Source: Octadecabacter temperatus
GTDB taxonomy: Bacteria; Pseudomonadota; Alphaproteobacteria; Rhodobacterales; Rhodobacteraceae
Assembly (NCBI RefSeq): GCF_001187845.1
Contig: NZ_CP012160.1
Span: 1,922,001 to 1,986,000, forward strand
Direction of reading: 5' to 3'
Length of the DNA: 64,000 nucleotides
The notes beneath the pieces are model-generated. The model made no database searches. It saw only the letters and a program-made list of their open reading frames with translations, and was not told where the DNA came from. Made by a program: the position numbers and the translations under genes. This document shows positions 33,234 to 43,679 of this stretch, in pieces. Numbering within the stretch: the stretch's first letter is position 1; every line of letters begins with the position of its first letter.

Positions 33234-35873
33234 TTAGGCGTCAATGTTGGCGTATTGGCCGCCGACCTTGTTGGCTTCTTTGGACCAGTCACGCTTTACG
33301 CCCAAGACCAGCAATGTTGTCGAGGCCACGAAGATCGACGAGTAGGTCCCGATGATCACGCCCCAAATCATAGCAAAGACGAACCCACGGATCACGTCGC
33401 CACCCAGAACATAAAGCGAAATCAACGCCAGCAAAGTGGTGAAGGATGTCATGAACGTCCGGCTAAGGGTTTCGTTGATAGACAGGTTCAACACGTCCTT
33501 AAGGTCTTTGGCCTTATACTTACGCAGGTTTTCGCGAACACGGTCAAACACAACCACCGTATCGTTAAGCGAGTAACCAACAATCGTCAGCAAGGCCGCA
33601 ATAATCGCAAGATCAAAACGGATTTGCAGCGCAGAGAAAATACCGATCGTCAGCAACACATCGTGCATCAACGCAGCAACCGCACCCAATGCGAACTGCC
33701 ATTCAAACCGCATCCAGATGTAGGCCAACACCGCGCCAATCGCCAAGACAACGGCGATGATCGCGCTTTGGATAAGCTCACCGGACACGGTCGGACCGAC
33801 GGATTCCGTTGCTGGGAACGCCATATTCGGATCAATGGAACGCAACGCGCCCTCAACCGCTTGGATGGTTTCGTTGCTCACAGCCTCTTCGCCGTCTTGT
33901 GTCTGGATCGCGACAGTCGCGACATTCTTGTCGTCGCCGAAGGTTGGGTCGAACACTTCGGTGATTGTCACCTCGCCCAAGTCCAATGCTTCAACAACAG
34001 AACGGTATTCTGCTACATCAATCACTTGCGTGCTTTCCGTACGCAGCGTTGTGCCGCCTTTGAAGTCGATACCAAAATTCAGCCCCTGCGCCATGAAGGA
34101 CACAAACGCCACGACGACCATGATGCCCGACAAGCCAAGCCACATCTTAGCACGCTTAAAGAAGTCAAACGCCGTCTCAGACTTCACAAGGCGCAGGTAT
34201 TTGCCGGCAAAAACCTGTTTGGGACGTTTGCGTTCAAACCAAATCACGACCAACAGACGGGTCACAAAGATCGCCGTAAAGACGGATGTGATGATCCCTA
34301 GACCAAGGGTAATCGCAAAACCACGCACTGGCCCTGCCCCCATTGCGAACAGAATGGCCGCTGTGATGAAAGTGGTGATGTTCGCATCAATAATTGCCGA
34401 CAGCGCCTTTTCGTAGCCAAGTTCAATCGCGCGGGCTGGCCCTTTGGCCGTTCGGCTTTCCTCGCGGATACGCTCAAAGATCAGCACGTTGGCATCCACC
34501 GCCATACCAATCGTCAACACGATCCCCGCAATACCAGGCAGTGTCAGCGTACCGCCAATCAAGGATAACAACGCAAAGATCAGCGCCACGTTCACCAACA
34601 AGGCGACGTTCGCAAACACCCCCAACAAACCGTAGCTAAGCACCATGTAGATCAGCACCAGCGCAAATGCGACAAGGCAGGCAATCGCGCCCGCGTTGAT
34701 GCTGTCTTGCCCAAGGTCAGGCCCAACAGTCTGTTCCTGAAGGAAATCGAGCTCAGCAGGCAAAGCGCCAGCACGCAACAGCACGGCAAGGTTCGTGGAT
34801 TCTGCAATGTCAAAGTTGCCTGTGATAATACCCGATCCACCGGAAATATGGGCTGCAATGTTGGGCGCGCTAACCACTTTACCATCCAAAACAATCGCAA
34901 AGGGCGATCCGATATTGTCGAGGGTATAGTCGCCAAACTGACGCGCACCTGATGGGTTAAACCGGAATGTCACCGCAGGCCGGTTATTTTCATCAAATGT
35001 TGGTTGACTGTCGACAAGATCATCACCTGTCACCACAGCTGTGCGTTCAAGGATGTAATACAGGCCTTCTTGGTCAAGTGATGGTAGCAGTATATTACCC
35101 GCACCGGCTCGCGCTTCGGGATCAGCGGTGGAACCCACGACAGGATGAAACCCAAGCTCGCCCTGTTCACCAATCAATATTTTGACATCTTGCGCTGAGC
35201 CAATTCCCGGCACTTGAATCAAAATACGTGTATCGCCCTGACGTTGAATCGAGGGCTCGCGCGTCCCGACTTCATCAATGCGGCGACGCACGACTTCAAG
35301 GGCTTGACGCACTGTACGATCGTCTGAAGCAACCTTTTCCACATCCGTGAGCGCGACCATCAAATCCGTGTCGGACATGCGCGTAACAACGATGTCCACC
35401 TCGCCAACAGTCGTCACACTCACGACCGGCTGTGCGAGACCACGTACCAATTCCAACGCGCGATCCATTCCAGCAGCATCGGAAATACGAACACGAAGCT
35501 CACCTTCAACGTTGCTTTCGTCAGTGACAAATCCAACGATATCGCGCTGTTCCGCCAAAACATCGCGTACCTCTGGCCACATGGAACGCATCCGCGACTC
35601 GTAAACCTGTTCGACCTTAACTTCTGCCAACAGCTGTGCACCGCCGCGCAGATCGAGGCCCAAGTTCACTAACCCATCTGGCAGGAACGACGGCCACAGA
35701 CCGGCATCCGCCTCAAGCTCGGGCGTGGATGTCGCCCCTTCAACCGCCAAGATCGCCTCAGCATCATTTGAGGTTTCAACCTTGCTGTAAAACCCGTTGG
35801 GCAAAGCAAACATAATGCCAAAAGCAACCACCAGCCAAATCGCGGTGCGTTTCCAAAGGTCAATCTTCAACAT
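33234..35873 (-). CDS. secDF: SecD-SecF fusion translocase subunit
   Basis: An 879-residue fusion of SecD (about 1-520) and SecF (about 560-879), which use the proton gradient to assist protein export. The SecD part has the first helix, the large periplasmic P1 region beginning LGLDLRGGAQLL and six helices; the SecF part begins with FGIDFKGGTTLR and has the DDTVVVFDR-like motif GYSLNDTVVVFDRVREN. Most proteobacteria have separate genes. The upstream gene encodes a stand-alone copy of its P1 head. Confidence 0.96.
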   Translation of the reverse strand: MLKIDLWKRTAIWLVVAFGIMFALPNGFYSKVETSNDAEAILAVEGATSTPELEADAGLWPSFLPDGLVNLGLDLRGGAQLLAEVKVEQVYESRMRSMWPEVRDVLAEQRDIVGFVTDESNVEGELRVRISDAAGMDRALELVRGLAQPVVSVTTVGEVDIVVTRMSDTDLMVALTDVEKVASDDRTVRQALEVVRRRIDEVGTREPSIQRQGDTRILIQVPGIGSAQDVKILIGEQGELGFHPVVGSTADPEARAGAGNILLPSLDQEGLYYILERTAVVTGDDLVDSQPTFDENNRPAVTFRFNPSGARQFGDYTLDNIGSPFAIVLDGKVVSAPNIAAHISGGSGIITGNFDIAESTNLAVLLRAGALPAELDFLQEQTVGPDLGQDSINAGAIACLVAFALVLIYMVLSYGLLGVFANVALLVNVALIFALLSLIGGTLTLPGIAGIVLTIGMAVDANVLIFERIREESRTAKGPARAIELGYEKALSAIIDANITTFITAAILFAMGAGPVRGFAITLGLGIITSVFTAIFVTRLLVVIWFERKRPKQVFAGKYLRLVKSETAFDFFKRAKMWLGLSGIMVVVAFVSFMAQGLNFGIDFKGGTTLRTESTQVIDVAEYRSVVEALDLGEVTITEVFDPTFGDDKNVATVAIQTQDGEEAVSNETIQAVEGALRSIDPNMAFPATESVGPTVSGELIQSAIIAVVLAIGAVLAYIWMRFEWQFALGAVAALMHDVLLTIGIFSALQIRFDLAIIAALLTIVGYSLNDTVVVFDRVRENLRKYKAKDLKDVLNLSINETLSRTFMTSFTTLLALISLYVLGGDVIRGFVFAMIWGVIIGTYSSIFVASTTLLVLGVKRDWSKEANKVGGQYANIDA

Positions 35874-35918
35874 GTGGGCGTCCTGTCTTTTGTCTCAACC
35901 GCATCGCGGCGTTTTATT

Positions 35919-35930
35919 CATAATATTATG
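35919..35930. repeat. 12-bp palindrome upstream of secDF
   Basis: CATAATATTATG is an exact palindrome in the 104-bp gap before secDF. It may contain the -10 region or an operator. A hairpin with no T run is the other reading. Confidence 0.35.
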
Positions 35931-35977
35931 GGGTTACGCGCTGCTTCGCAGGCGTGAAATTCGAACGTGCGAGCTAC

Positions 35978-36766
35978 CTAGGGGCAGAAATCCGCACTCG
36001 GGTCGGACCCGTCAACGCTGTCCTCGGACAGGATATCTAACCCAAACGGCAATACGCCCGCTTGCATCAACGTTGCCAGCTGCTCAGCCTCTTCGACGGT
36101 GAAAAGTCCGTTGATAATACCGCTGCCACCCCAAATCGCTGACTGGATTGTCGGGGCAGAAATGACTTCGCCACGCAGTACAATCGCGAAAGGTTCGCCG
36201 ATATGTTCAGCCGTGTATTCACCAAACGTTTGGCTGCTCGCGTCAGAAAACCGAAAGATAACGGCAGGCGCGCCGTTTTGATCGAACGATGGTTCGGCCG
36301 CTACAATTGCGGTTCCATCCAACACAGGGTCGTCTTTGACGACATACACCAAGGACGGGCTACCCTTTTGGCGCAGCACTGAATGCCCTTCGGGGGCAAC
36401 GATTATCTCGCTATGCGACACGCTTTCAAGAACTGACAATTCAAGAACTGACAAAAAACCGAATTCAACCTGCTCCAAAAGCGGCTCAAGCGCGCCCCGA
36501 TCCAGCGGCATGCCTGACGGAATTGAAACAGTGATCTTGTCGTCAACAACATCCGTGAAATCGAACACGCCGCCGTAAAGCCCGCCAATTCGCGCACTTA
36601 TAACTTCGGCTGCGTGTTCCAATTCACCGACATTCGCGTTTGAGCTTGCAGCAAGCACCAAACGGTTGCCGCCACAGGAGTCCACGACTGGCGCTGTTGG
36701 CACCATTCCTTGGGCGCCAGCAGCGCCCGCGCTTAGCCCGAGGGCTATGAGCGCGCTTCGGATCAT
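35978..36766 (-). CDS. Secreted stand-alone SecD periplasmic head-domain protein
   Basis: A 262-residue protein with a signal peptide (about 1-18) and no other membrane segment. Residues 150-250 closely resemble the P1 head of the SecDF encoded next to it: SFDQNGAPAVIFRFSD versus TFDENNRPAVTFRFNP, EPFAIVLRGEVISAPTIQ versus SPFAIVLDGKVVSAPNIA, and GGSGIINGLFTVEEAEQLAT versus GGSGIITGNFDIAESTNLAV. It therefore looks like a soluble periplasmic paralogue of the SecD head, which has no export function of its own. It overlaps yajC by 4 bp. Confidence 0.85.
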   Translation of the reverse strand: MIRSALIALGLSAGAAGAQGMVPTAPVVDSCGGNRLVLAASSNANVGELEHAAEVISARIGGLYGGVFDFTDVVDDKITVSIPSGMPLDRGALEPLLEQVEFGFLSVLELSVLESVSHSEIIVAPEGHSVLRQKGSPSLVYVVKDDPVLDGTAIVAAEPSFDQNGAPAVIFRFSDASSQTFGEYTAEHIGEPFAIVLRGEVISAPTIQSAIWGGSGIINGLFTVEEAEQLATLMQAGVLPFGLDILSEDSVDGSDPSADFCP

Positions 36767-37044
36767 GCGTCTGTTGGCTCTGTCTTGTTCAGGACCTGTG
36801 CGATTGTGGACTTCACAACACGGACTTTCACGTCGCTGGCAAGTTCGACTTCAACTTCGCCGTCATCTTTAACTTTGGACACTTTGCCGATCAGGCCACC
36901 AGCCGTCACAACTTGGTCACCACGACGCAGCGCTTCGACCATCGCCTGATGCTGTTTCAGTTTTTGTTGCTGTGGACGGATCAGCAAGAAATACATGATA
37001 CCGAAGATCAGAATGAGTGGGATAAATTGAGCGAAAGCTTCCAT
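36763..37044 (-). CDS. yajC: Preprotein translocase subunit YajC
   Basis: A 93-residue protein with one membrane helix (about 5-24, QFIPLILIFGIMYFLLIRPQ) and the YajC cytoplasmic motif GDQVVTAGGLIGKVSKVKDDG. YajC associates with SecDF in the Sec holo-translocon. It leads the yajC - SecD-head - secDF - Mth938 run and diverges from serS. Confidence 0.96.
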   Translation of the reverse strand: MEAFAQFIPLILIFGIMYFLLIRPQQQKLKQHQAMVEALRRGDQVVTAGGLIGKVSKVKDDGEVEVELASDVKVRVVKSTIAQVLNKTEPTDA

Positions 37045-37236
37045 GACGTCGTTTCCTTAATTGCACGCGAAGGCACCCCCCTCGCAATTTGCCGCACACT
37101 ACGTTTGCGCCGCAAGATTCGCAACGTGATCCCGCGCGAACAGGGCGATGAAATGTACATACGCTCTGTGTACAGGTTGTGTACGCATTCTCTACGCCAT
37201 ATGACCCTTCTTAAACCGTAATCAAGGACCAGTCCC

Positions 37237-38529
37237 ATGCACGACATTCGCGCCATCCGAGAGAACCCCGCAGCTTTTGATGCGGCCTTGTCCCGCCGCG
37301 GCGATGCGCCTTTGTCGACTGAGCTGTTGGCCATGGACGAAGCGCGCCGCGCAAAGATCGGTGCAGCGGAAGCCGCGCAAGCCGAAGCTAACAAAGCCGC
37401 CAAAGAGGTTGGCGCTGCGAAAGGGCGTGGTGATGAGGCCGAATTCGAACGCCTGCGTTCCCTTGTATCTGAAAAGAAAGCGGAAATTTCCGCACTGAAC
37501 GACGAAGCCAAAGCACAAGATGCGGCTTTGACCGAGCGCCTTGCCGTGATCCCCAACCTGCCAGCCGATGATGTGCCAATGGGCGCGGATGAAAACGACA
37601 ACTCTGAAATCTCGACGTGGGGCACCCCGCGCGAGTTTGATTTCAAGCCGGTTGAGCACTTTGAAATTGCTGGCGTCAAACCCAGCATGGATTTTGAAAC
37701 GGCCGCGAAAATTTCTGGCAGTCGCTTTGTGCTGATGTCCGGTGCCGTGGCACGCGTTCATCGTGCACTCGCGCAGTTTATGTTGGATATTCATACGCTT
37801 GAGAACGGATTGACCGAAGTGAACCCGCCCGTCCTTGTGCGTGATGACGCGATGTATGGAACCGACAAGCTGCCAAAGTTCGCTGAAGACAGCTACCAAA
37901 CGACTGAGGGCATGTGGCTGATTTCCACGTCTGAAATCCCGCTCACGTATATCGCGGCGAACCATGTCATCGATGAATCCTACCTTCCCCGCCGCTACAC
38001 CGCGCATTCGCTTTGCTTCCGCTCCGAGGCGGGCAGTGCGGGTCGTGACACCTCAGGCATGTTGCGCCAGCACCAGTTTGAAAAGGTTGAGATGGTGTCT
38101 GTGACGCATCCTGACGAATCCGATGCTGAGCAAAAACGCATGCTGCGTTGCGCAGAAGATTTGCTGGAACGTCTAGAAATTCCTTACAGAACCGTTCTGC
38201 TTTGCACCGGTGACATGGGCTTTGGCGCACGCCGCACCTTTGACATCGAAGCATGGCTTCCGGGACAGAATGCTTACCGCGAGATCAGCTCGGTTTCTAC
38301 GACGGGCGAATTCCAAGCCCGCCGCATGAACGCACGTTTCAAACCAGCAGATGGTGGCAAGCCGCAATTCGTTCACACGTTGAACGGTTCGGGCCTTGCG
38401 GTCGGGCGTTGCTTGATTGCGGTTCTTGAGAACGGCCAGCAAGAAGACGGCTCGGTCGTGCTCCCCAAGGCCTTGCACGGCTATATGGGTGGCAAGACAA
38501 ACATCAACGCTGACGGCTCCCTTAGCTAA
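37237..38529 (+). CDS. serS: Seryl-tRNA synthetase
   Basis: A 430-residue class II synthetase. The N-terminal coiled-coil arm (about 28-100) binds the long variable arm of tRNA-Ser; motif 2 is [20 protein letters not shown] and motif 3 is [17 protein letters not shown]. Length is normal. It is divergent from yajC and its 3' end overlaps the convergent DUF2235 gene by 8 bp. Confidence 0.98.
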   Translation: MHDIRAIRENPAAFDAALSRRGDAPLSTELLAMDEARRAKIGAAEAAQAEANKAAKEVGAAKGRGDEAEFERLRSLVSEKKAEISALNDEAKAQDAALTERLAVIPNLPADDVPMGADENDNSEISTWGTPREFDFKPVEHFEIAGVKPSMDFETAAKISGSRFVLMSGAVARVHRALAQFMLDIHTLENGLTEVNPPVLVRDDAMYGTDKLPKFAEDSYQTTEGMWLISTSEIPLTYIAANHVIDESYLPRRYTAHSLCFRSEAGSAGRDTSGMLRQHQFEKVEMVSVTHPDESDAEQKRMLRCAEDLLERLEIPYRTVLLCTGDMGFGARRTFDIEAWLPGQNAYREISSVSTTGEFQARRMNARFKPADGGKPQFVHTLNGSGLAVGRCLIAVLENGQQEDGSVVLPKALHGYMGGKTNINADGSLS

Positions 38530-39766
38530 GCCACTGATGTGGGCGCAAAATTTCGTCGGGCAGATGGGTATAGCCCCCGTCTGCCCACTTTCGTGCATTG
38601 CGGATAGCGTCACGCTGCGCGTCGTCAACACCATGAACTTCATGATAAATCTGGCGCAATGTTGCGTTGCGTTGATACTCTGGCTCGGCATCGCAGCGAT
38701 CAAGCGCGGCCATAGAAAGCTCATCCAAACCAGACGGTCCGTCCCTGTCTTTTGAAATCGCACTCATCAACGCGCCAGACAGACCAACCGGTCCAAACTT
38801 GTTGTCCAGCCGTTCGGTCACATCAAAACGCGGCGCGACACGGTCCATTTCAGACCAATCCAACCGCAAACCTGCTGCCTGCGCCCCCAAGGCCACCCAG
38901 TTCAACGAAATCGAGCTCAGCCCAACGCGCGAGCCCCCGCCCCCAACTGATCCATGATTGCCCGGAAACCATTGTTGCATGTGGGTCGGGATCAATTCTC
39001 TTTCATATTTAACGTTCAAATCCAGCATGTTTGACCACGGGTAACTGGGGAATGTCTTGCGGCGTTCATCAATTGAAATCGCATGACGTGCCGCCAGAAC
39101 CATGCTGGTCAGTGCTGCATCATGAAACCGGTACTGCGCATTAAACCGCGTCGCGAAAGGGGCAAATGCGGGCAGCCCAAGGGCGCTGACCGTGTCCCAA
39201 ACACCCAAATAGGCAATGCCAAGGCGCACGGCATCATTGATCGGCGCTCCATTCTTGCGCCGCCATTTGGCCTCGGTCTCGTTCACGTAAACGTTCGGTG
39301 CGAACGCGGCGCGAAACGCCAGACTTTCGGGATGATCAGGGTGCGTTTCAGGCGCACGGCTGCGGTATCGCCGCATCGCTTCAGGGATTTCAGCCAGCTT
39401 GTCACGCGCGGGAATACCGCACGACCGGATCAGCCCAACCAAAGACCGCGCTGCAAACGCACCACGCGAAAACCCGAACACCATGATCTCATCGCCCGGT
39501 TCAAACAGAAACACGAGGTTGCGATACGCCTCCTCGATAATGTCCGTCAGCCCCCAACCAAGCGCCCCGCCCAGCAGCCGATCCATCCGTCGCGCAGCCC
39601 AATTGTTGCCGCGACCAGATCCAACACCAGGCGAATACAAAACCACCTGCGGCATCCCGCCAACGGCATGGGACGCAACGCAGCGCGACAGGCGCACAAC
39701 ATTCGTCGGATGCTTTGCATCCGGTCTGTTCCACGTTCCATCAATAAAAATAGCGATGCGTTTCAT
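38522..39766 (-). CDS. DUF2235 alpha/beta hydrolase
   Basis: A 414-residue hydrolase of the DUF2235 (T6SS phospholipase effector Tle1-like) family. It begins [11 protein letters not shown] and has the nucleophile Ser100 in GFSRGA, Asp191 in [10 protein letters not shown] and His271 in [10 protein letters not shown]. No signal peptide and no T6SS gene (vgrG, immunity gene) lies nearby, so a housekeeping or lipid-acting role is as likely as an effector role. Its promoter carries two elements shared with the secreted-protein gene at 9.8 kb. Confidence 0.85.
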   Translation of the reverse strand: MKRIAIFIDGTWNRPDAKHPTNVVRLSRCVASHAVGGMPQVVLYSPGVGSGRGNNWAARRMDRLLGGALGWGLTDIIEEAYRNLVFLFEPGDEIMVFGFSRGAFAARSLVGLIRSCGIPARDKLAEIPEAMRRYRSRAPETHPDHPESLAFRAAFAPNVYVNETEAKWRRKNGAPINDAVRLGIAYLGVWDTVSALGLPAFAPFATRFNAQYRFHDAALTSMVLAARHAISIDERRKTFPSYPWSNMLDLNVKYERELIPTHMQQWFPGNHGSVGGGGSRVGLSSISLNWVALGAQAAGLRLDWSEMDRVAPRFDVTERLDNKFGPVGLSGALMSAISKDRDGPSGLDELSMAALDRCDAEPEYQRNATLRQIYHEVHGVDDAQRDAIRNARKWADGGYTHLPDEILRPHQWLS

Positions 39767-39783
39767 CGGCTTGCCCTCTTCAG

Positions 39784-39838
39784 CTTACCCTTAGGCTGAA
39801 GTGCACTTACCCTTACGTCAAGTCAGCTAAACCTGACC
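39784..39838. promoter_or_regulatory. Regulatory module upstream of the DUF2235 gene, copy 2
   Basis: CTTACCCTTA occurs at 39784-39793 and again 22 bp later at 39806-39815. The second copy is part of the 15-mer CTTACCCTTACGTCA (39806-39820), the exact reverse complement of 9797-9811. Immediately next to it, 39821-39838 matches the 18-bp dyad at 9853-9870 at 16 of 18 bases. Confidence 0.5.
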
Positions 39839-41332
39839 TTAAGAATTCCCGCGGAACCGCTTTTTCTGATCAGCTGGCGCCTTACCCAAGTGCTTACGCA
39901 GGCGAGATGGCGTTGATTTCGTGTTGTTTTTATACGGGTTCTTATCGGCCTGTGATCTGAAATGCAGGCGGATCGGTGTCCCTGGCATATCAAAATCAAG
40001 ACGCAGCCCATTTACCAGATAGCGCGAATAACTTTCCGGCAGCATGTCGGGGTGGGAACACATTACAACGAATCCTGGTGGGCGCGTTTTTACCTGTGTT
40101 GCATAGCGCATTTTGATGCGACGACCGCCCGGTGCAGGGGGCGGGTGCGCTTCGGTCATGCCCATCAGCCAACGGTTCAGGTTTGCCGTGGTTACGCGAC
40201 GGTTCCAAACTTCATGGGCCCGCAAAATCGCTTCTTGAAGGCGATCAATACCACGACCTGTTTTCGCAGAAACAGTAATCAGCGGCGCGCCCTTAAGCTG
40301 TGGCAGAAGACGTGTGAATTCTTCTTTCAGCTCTTTTAGCTTGGCCTGCTTTTCTGGTTCGACATCCCACTTGTTCACCGCAAGAACCACGGCGCGACCT
40401 TCACGTTCGGCGAGGTCAGCGATGCGCAAATCTTGTTGCTCAAACGGGATTTCCACGTCGAGCAAAACGACGACAACTTCGGCGAACTTTACGGCGCGAA
40501 GGCCATCGCTTACCGACAGTTTTTCAAGCTTTTCCTGAACCTTAGCGCGTTTACGCATACCGGCTGTGTCAAAGATACGAACAGGCACACTGGTTTCGCC
40601 AGCAGCCCAGTCCATCTGAACGGAAATCGCATCGCGGGTGATGCCCGCCTCTGGCCCAGTTAACAATCGATCTTCGCCAAGGATTTGATTAATCAGCGTG
40701 GACTTACCCGCATTCGGGCGGCCAACGACGGCGATTTGCAAAGGCTTGGCTTTGGTCGGGATACGCGGACCGTCTTCGTCTTCATCATCCACATCAACGT
40801 CGGTTTCCGGTGCATCAGCGGCTGCGCGCTCTTCAAACGCATCTGACAGCGGCATCAGCACATCATACATCTCACCCAAACCTTCGCCGTGTTCAGCAGA
40901 CAGGCGGATGGGTTCGCCAAGACCAAGGTTGAACCCCTCAATCACGCCCGCATCAGCGGCTTTGCCTTCGGATTTGTTTGCGGCGAGGATCACGTTGGCG
41001 TTCTTCTTGCGTAGAATATCCGCGAACACTTCGTCCGCAGGCATGATGCCCGTGCGCGCGTCGTACATGAACAGGCAGACATCGGCCATTTCGACAGCTC
41101 GTTCCGTCAGGCGGCGCATGCGGCCTTGCAAGGATTCGTCCGTCGCCTCTTCCAGACCAGCGGTATCAATCACCGTGAAGCGCAGATCGCCAAGGCGCGC
41201 AGGCCCTTCGCGCAAATCGCGCGTGACACCGGGTTGGTCATCGACCAGCGCGAGCTTCTTACCGACAAGGCGGTTGAACAACGTGGATTTGCCAACATTC
41301 GGGCGGCCGACAATGGCGAGTGTGAAAGACAT
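39839..41332 (-). CDS. der: GTPase Der (EngA)
   Basis: A 497-residue GTPase with two tandem G domains and a C-terminal KH-like domain, required for 50S ribosome assembly. The first G1 motif is GRPNVGKST (about 8-16), with NKSEG; the second is GRPNAGKST (about 208-216) with [10 protein letters not shown] and NKWD. The linker is acidic ([12 protein letters not shown]). bamB lies upstream on the same strand, a common order. Confidence 0.97.
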   Translation of the reverse strand: MSFTLAIVGRPNVGKSTLFNRLVGKKLALVDDQPGVTRDLREGPARLGDLRFTVIDTAGLEEATDESLQGRMRRLTERAVEMADVCLFMYDARTGIMPADEVFADILRKKNANVILAANKSEGKAADAGVIEGFNLGLGEPIRLSAEHGEGLGEMYDVLMPLSDAFEERAAADAPETDVDVDDEDEDGPRIPTKAKPLQIAVVGRPNAGKSTLINQILGEDRLLTGPEAGITRDAISVQMDWAAGETSVPVRIFDTAGMRKRAKVQEKLEKLSVSDGLRAVKFAEVVVVLLDVEIPFEQQDLRIADLAEREGRAVVLAVNKWDVEPEKQAKLKELKEEFTRLLPQLKGAPLITVSAKTGRGIDRLQEAILRAHEVWNRRVTTANLNRWLMGMTEAHPPPAPGGRRIKMRYATQVKTRPPGFVVMCSHPDMLPESYSRYLVNGLRLDFDMPGTPIRLHFRSQADKNPYKNNTKSTPSRLRKHLGKAPADQKKRFRGNS

Positions 41333-41381
41333 GAGAATACGACTCTATAAGGTTAGAGACGCGCACTACACCGTTTAACGC

Positions 41382-42710
41382 TTAACGGAAAGCCAGCAAT
41401 TCACCGCGCTTGGACACAACGTAAAGCGTACCATTTGCGACAACAGGGTTAGACGCAGCCCCGCCACGAATTTCAATGGTGCCAACCAGCGCGCCCGACG
41501 TTGGGTCAAACTGACGAATTAGCCCATCAGAGGAGGCCACGATCAAACGTCCCCCCGCAAGGATCGGGCCGTAGTGTGCGAAACGGGTTTTTTGACGGCG
41601 TTCGCGGTTTTCTTCAAAGCCGGGAAGCTCAACACGCCAGATCGCGGTGCCATCGTCTGCGTCCAGACGCAGCAATTCACCAAGGTCATTGACCATAAAG
41701 ACGGAATCACCAGCAGGCCAAACAGGGCCAACGGCCCCTTCTGTCGCCGTCCAGATACGGCCCCCGTTGGCAATTTCCAACGCCACAACACGGCCAGAAA
41801 AGTTACCGACGTAAACGCGGTTGCCATCAATCACAGGGTCACCAGCGATGTCAGATATGTTTGATGCCGCCTGCCCCGGACGTTGGCCCGTCACGACAGT
41901 CGACCAGCGACGCAAGCCGCCTTCAGGGAACGCCGCGAGGACTTCACCTGACGGGAATGGGAAAATCGCGAACTCGCTGTTTACCGCGGCGCCAGCACCA
42001 CCGGCAAAGTTAGACGTTGGCGGCGTGCTGTTTTGTGTCCAACGGATACGGCCTGAGGTCAGCTCAAGCGCCCAAGCACGGCCATCACGGGCCACGACAT
42101 AGGCCAGATCGCCTTGAATGGTCGGCGCAGACGTACCCGGAGCATCAAGATCCTGACGCCAAAGTTCACCACCAGAGGCCGCGTCAAGTGCGACGACTTC
42201 ACCAAAACCAGTGGTCGCCAGCAAAACAGTTCCAGCAACGGCCAAACCGCCACCAGATGCATCACGCGGATTGTCGGATGCAGGAATGACACTGCGCGAC
42301 CAAAGGGTTGCGCCCGCTGGCGATGTCGCGACCACTTGGCTTTGTGCATCCAGTGTATAAATCGCGTTGGACGTCACAACTGGATCAGCAGTGATACGAA
42401 GGCGGCGGCTGTCGCCTGCCCCGATATTTACGGCGAACAACGGCGACAGTGCCGCGCCCAATGCCGGATGTGCAATGCGGTGCGTCGGGTTGCCGTTCCG
42501 GTGCGTCCAAGATGTGTTCAATGATGCAGCAGGCAATGAGATCGGGCGCGCTTCGTTTACAAAAACAATCGCTTCGGCAGCTTCACCACGAATATCGAGC
42601 CGCTCGCCCGGTAAAATTACGTCTTTCTCGCCACAGGCGACCAAAGACGTCGTCAGGGCCAACGCCATAAGCGTCTTTGCTTTGAAACCGGTTACAATCT
42701 TGCCTGTCAC
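41382..42710 (-). CDS. bamB: Outer membrane assembly lipoprotein BamB-like
   Basis: A 442-residue lipoprotein with lipobox LVAC (Cys26) followed by a PQQ-like beta-propeller: repeated units such as IYTLDAQSQVVATSPAGATLWS, then VVALDAASGGELWRQDL and AWALELTSGRIRWTQNS. BamB is the propeller component of the BAM complex. The genes around it (membrane TPR-like gene upstream, der downstream) match the classical yfgM-bamB-der order, which supports the assignment. Confidence 0.93.
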   Translation of the reverse strand: MTGKIVTGFKAKTLMALALTTSLVACGEKDVILPGERLDIRGEAAEAIVFVNEARPISLPAASLNTSWTHRNGNPTHRIAHPALGAALSPLFAVNIGAGDSRRLRITADPVVTSNAIYTLDAQSQVVATSPAGATLWSRSVIPASDNPRDASGGGLAVAGTVLLATTGFGEVVALDAASGGELWRQDLDAPGTSAPTIQGDLAYVVARDGRAWALELTSGRIRWTQNSTPPTSNFAGGAGAAVNSEFAIFPFPSGEVLAAFPEGGLRRWSTVVTGQRPGQAASNISDIAGDPVIDGNRVYVGNFSGRVVALEIANGGRIWTATEGAVGPVWPAGDSVFMVNDLGELLRLDADDGTAIWRVELPGFEENRERRQKTRFAHYGPILAGGRLIVASSDGLIRQFDPTSGALVGTIEIRGGAASNPVVANGTLYVVSKRGELLAFR

Positions 42711-42743
42711 ATCGTTCCCCTTTTCGGGCCCTTTGGAGGGTTC

Positions 42744-43433
42744 TTAATTGTCTTGCGCGTCGCTTGCCGCACTATCGCCGAGAAGCGCATCAATGTCACC
42801 GCCCATCGCCACAATCATGCTGAACGCGCGTTCACGCAAGCCCCGTGTGGTTTCAGCGTCTTGTGCGATCGCAAGAAATTGCGTCGTCGCAGCTTCGATG
42901 TCGCCTTCTTCTACGCTGAGCAATGCCAGTTGTTCTTGGGCAACCAGACGGAACGGTGCGCCCGCGACGGCCAATCCGGACAGCATCGCACGACGTTCTT
43001 CAATTGAAAGCGTGCCACTTTGCACCATTGCGGATTTCAGCGCGGCGAGGTCACGGTAAACCTGCGGAGCCTCTTCATCCAAAGCAACCGCTTCAAGGGC
43101 AGCGGCAGCCCCTGCGACGTCACCCGTTTCTGTGAGGTTAGACGCAACCAAAAGGCCCGTCACAGCCGCAGCAGGGCCACTTGTCTCAATTGCCAGCAAG
43201 GCAGCGGCGCGCTCTGCGTCGTCGTCAATTTCCAATGCGGCAAGGATTTCGTCACCAGCAGCCTCAGCCGCATTCGTAACCTGCGCCTTGCGGAATTCGG
43301 AATAGGCCGTGCCGCCAACGATCAGCAAAACGACCAATACCGCGATCCAGCCATACTTGCGCATATAGCCAAACAGTTGATCCTTACGGACCTCTTCGGT
43401 GACTTCTTCGATGAAGCTTTCAGAATTGCTCAT
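42744..43433 (-). CDS. Membrane-anchored TPR-like protein (YfgM-like)
   Basis: A 229-residue protein from ATG 43433, preferred over the longer frame. A cytoplasmic N-terminus, one helix (about 29-45, WIAVLVVLLIVGGTAYSEF) and an Ala/Glu-rich helical periplasmic part fit YfgM-type proteins, which act with SurA/PpiD in periplasmic folding in E. coli. Its position directly upstream of bamB matches that family. Confidence 0.85.
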   Translation of the reverse strand: MSNSESFIEEVTEEVRKDQLFGYMRKYGWIAVLVVLLIVGGTAYSEFRKAQVTNAAEAAGDEILAALEIDDDAERAAALLAIETSGPAAAVTGLLVASNLTETGDVAGAAAALEAVALDEEAPQVYRDLAALKSAMVQSGTLSIEERRAMLSGLAVAGAPFRLVAQEQLALLSVEEGDIEAATTQFLAIAQDAETTRGLRERAFSMIVAMGGDIDALLGDSAASDAQDN

Positions 43434-43679
43434 AGTGCCCTCACGCAGTTTCCCGCCCCTCTTATCGCGAAGGGCTAAGCGGGGACAAGAGGCCCGCGTG
43501 AACCTTGCCCTAATCATGCGGAAATACGGACTATTCAGAAGGTTGCACACAAAAGTAACGACCCTTAACATTTCAGGCTTGTCGGTGCGTCAATCTTTCA
43601 CTAATCTGAACTGGTTAGTTCAGACAATTCAGACCATAATTCTCATACCGCGAGTCACCCCACACTACGAAAGAGTCCA

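Noticed and set aside
33072..34301. Plus-strand frame of 409 codons
   Set aside because: Antisense to secDF; its product is rich in His, Arg and Gln with no domain-like pattern.
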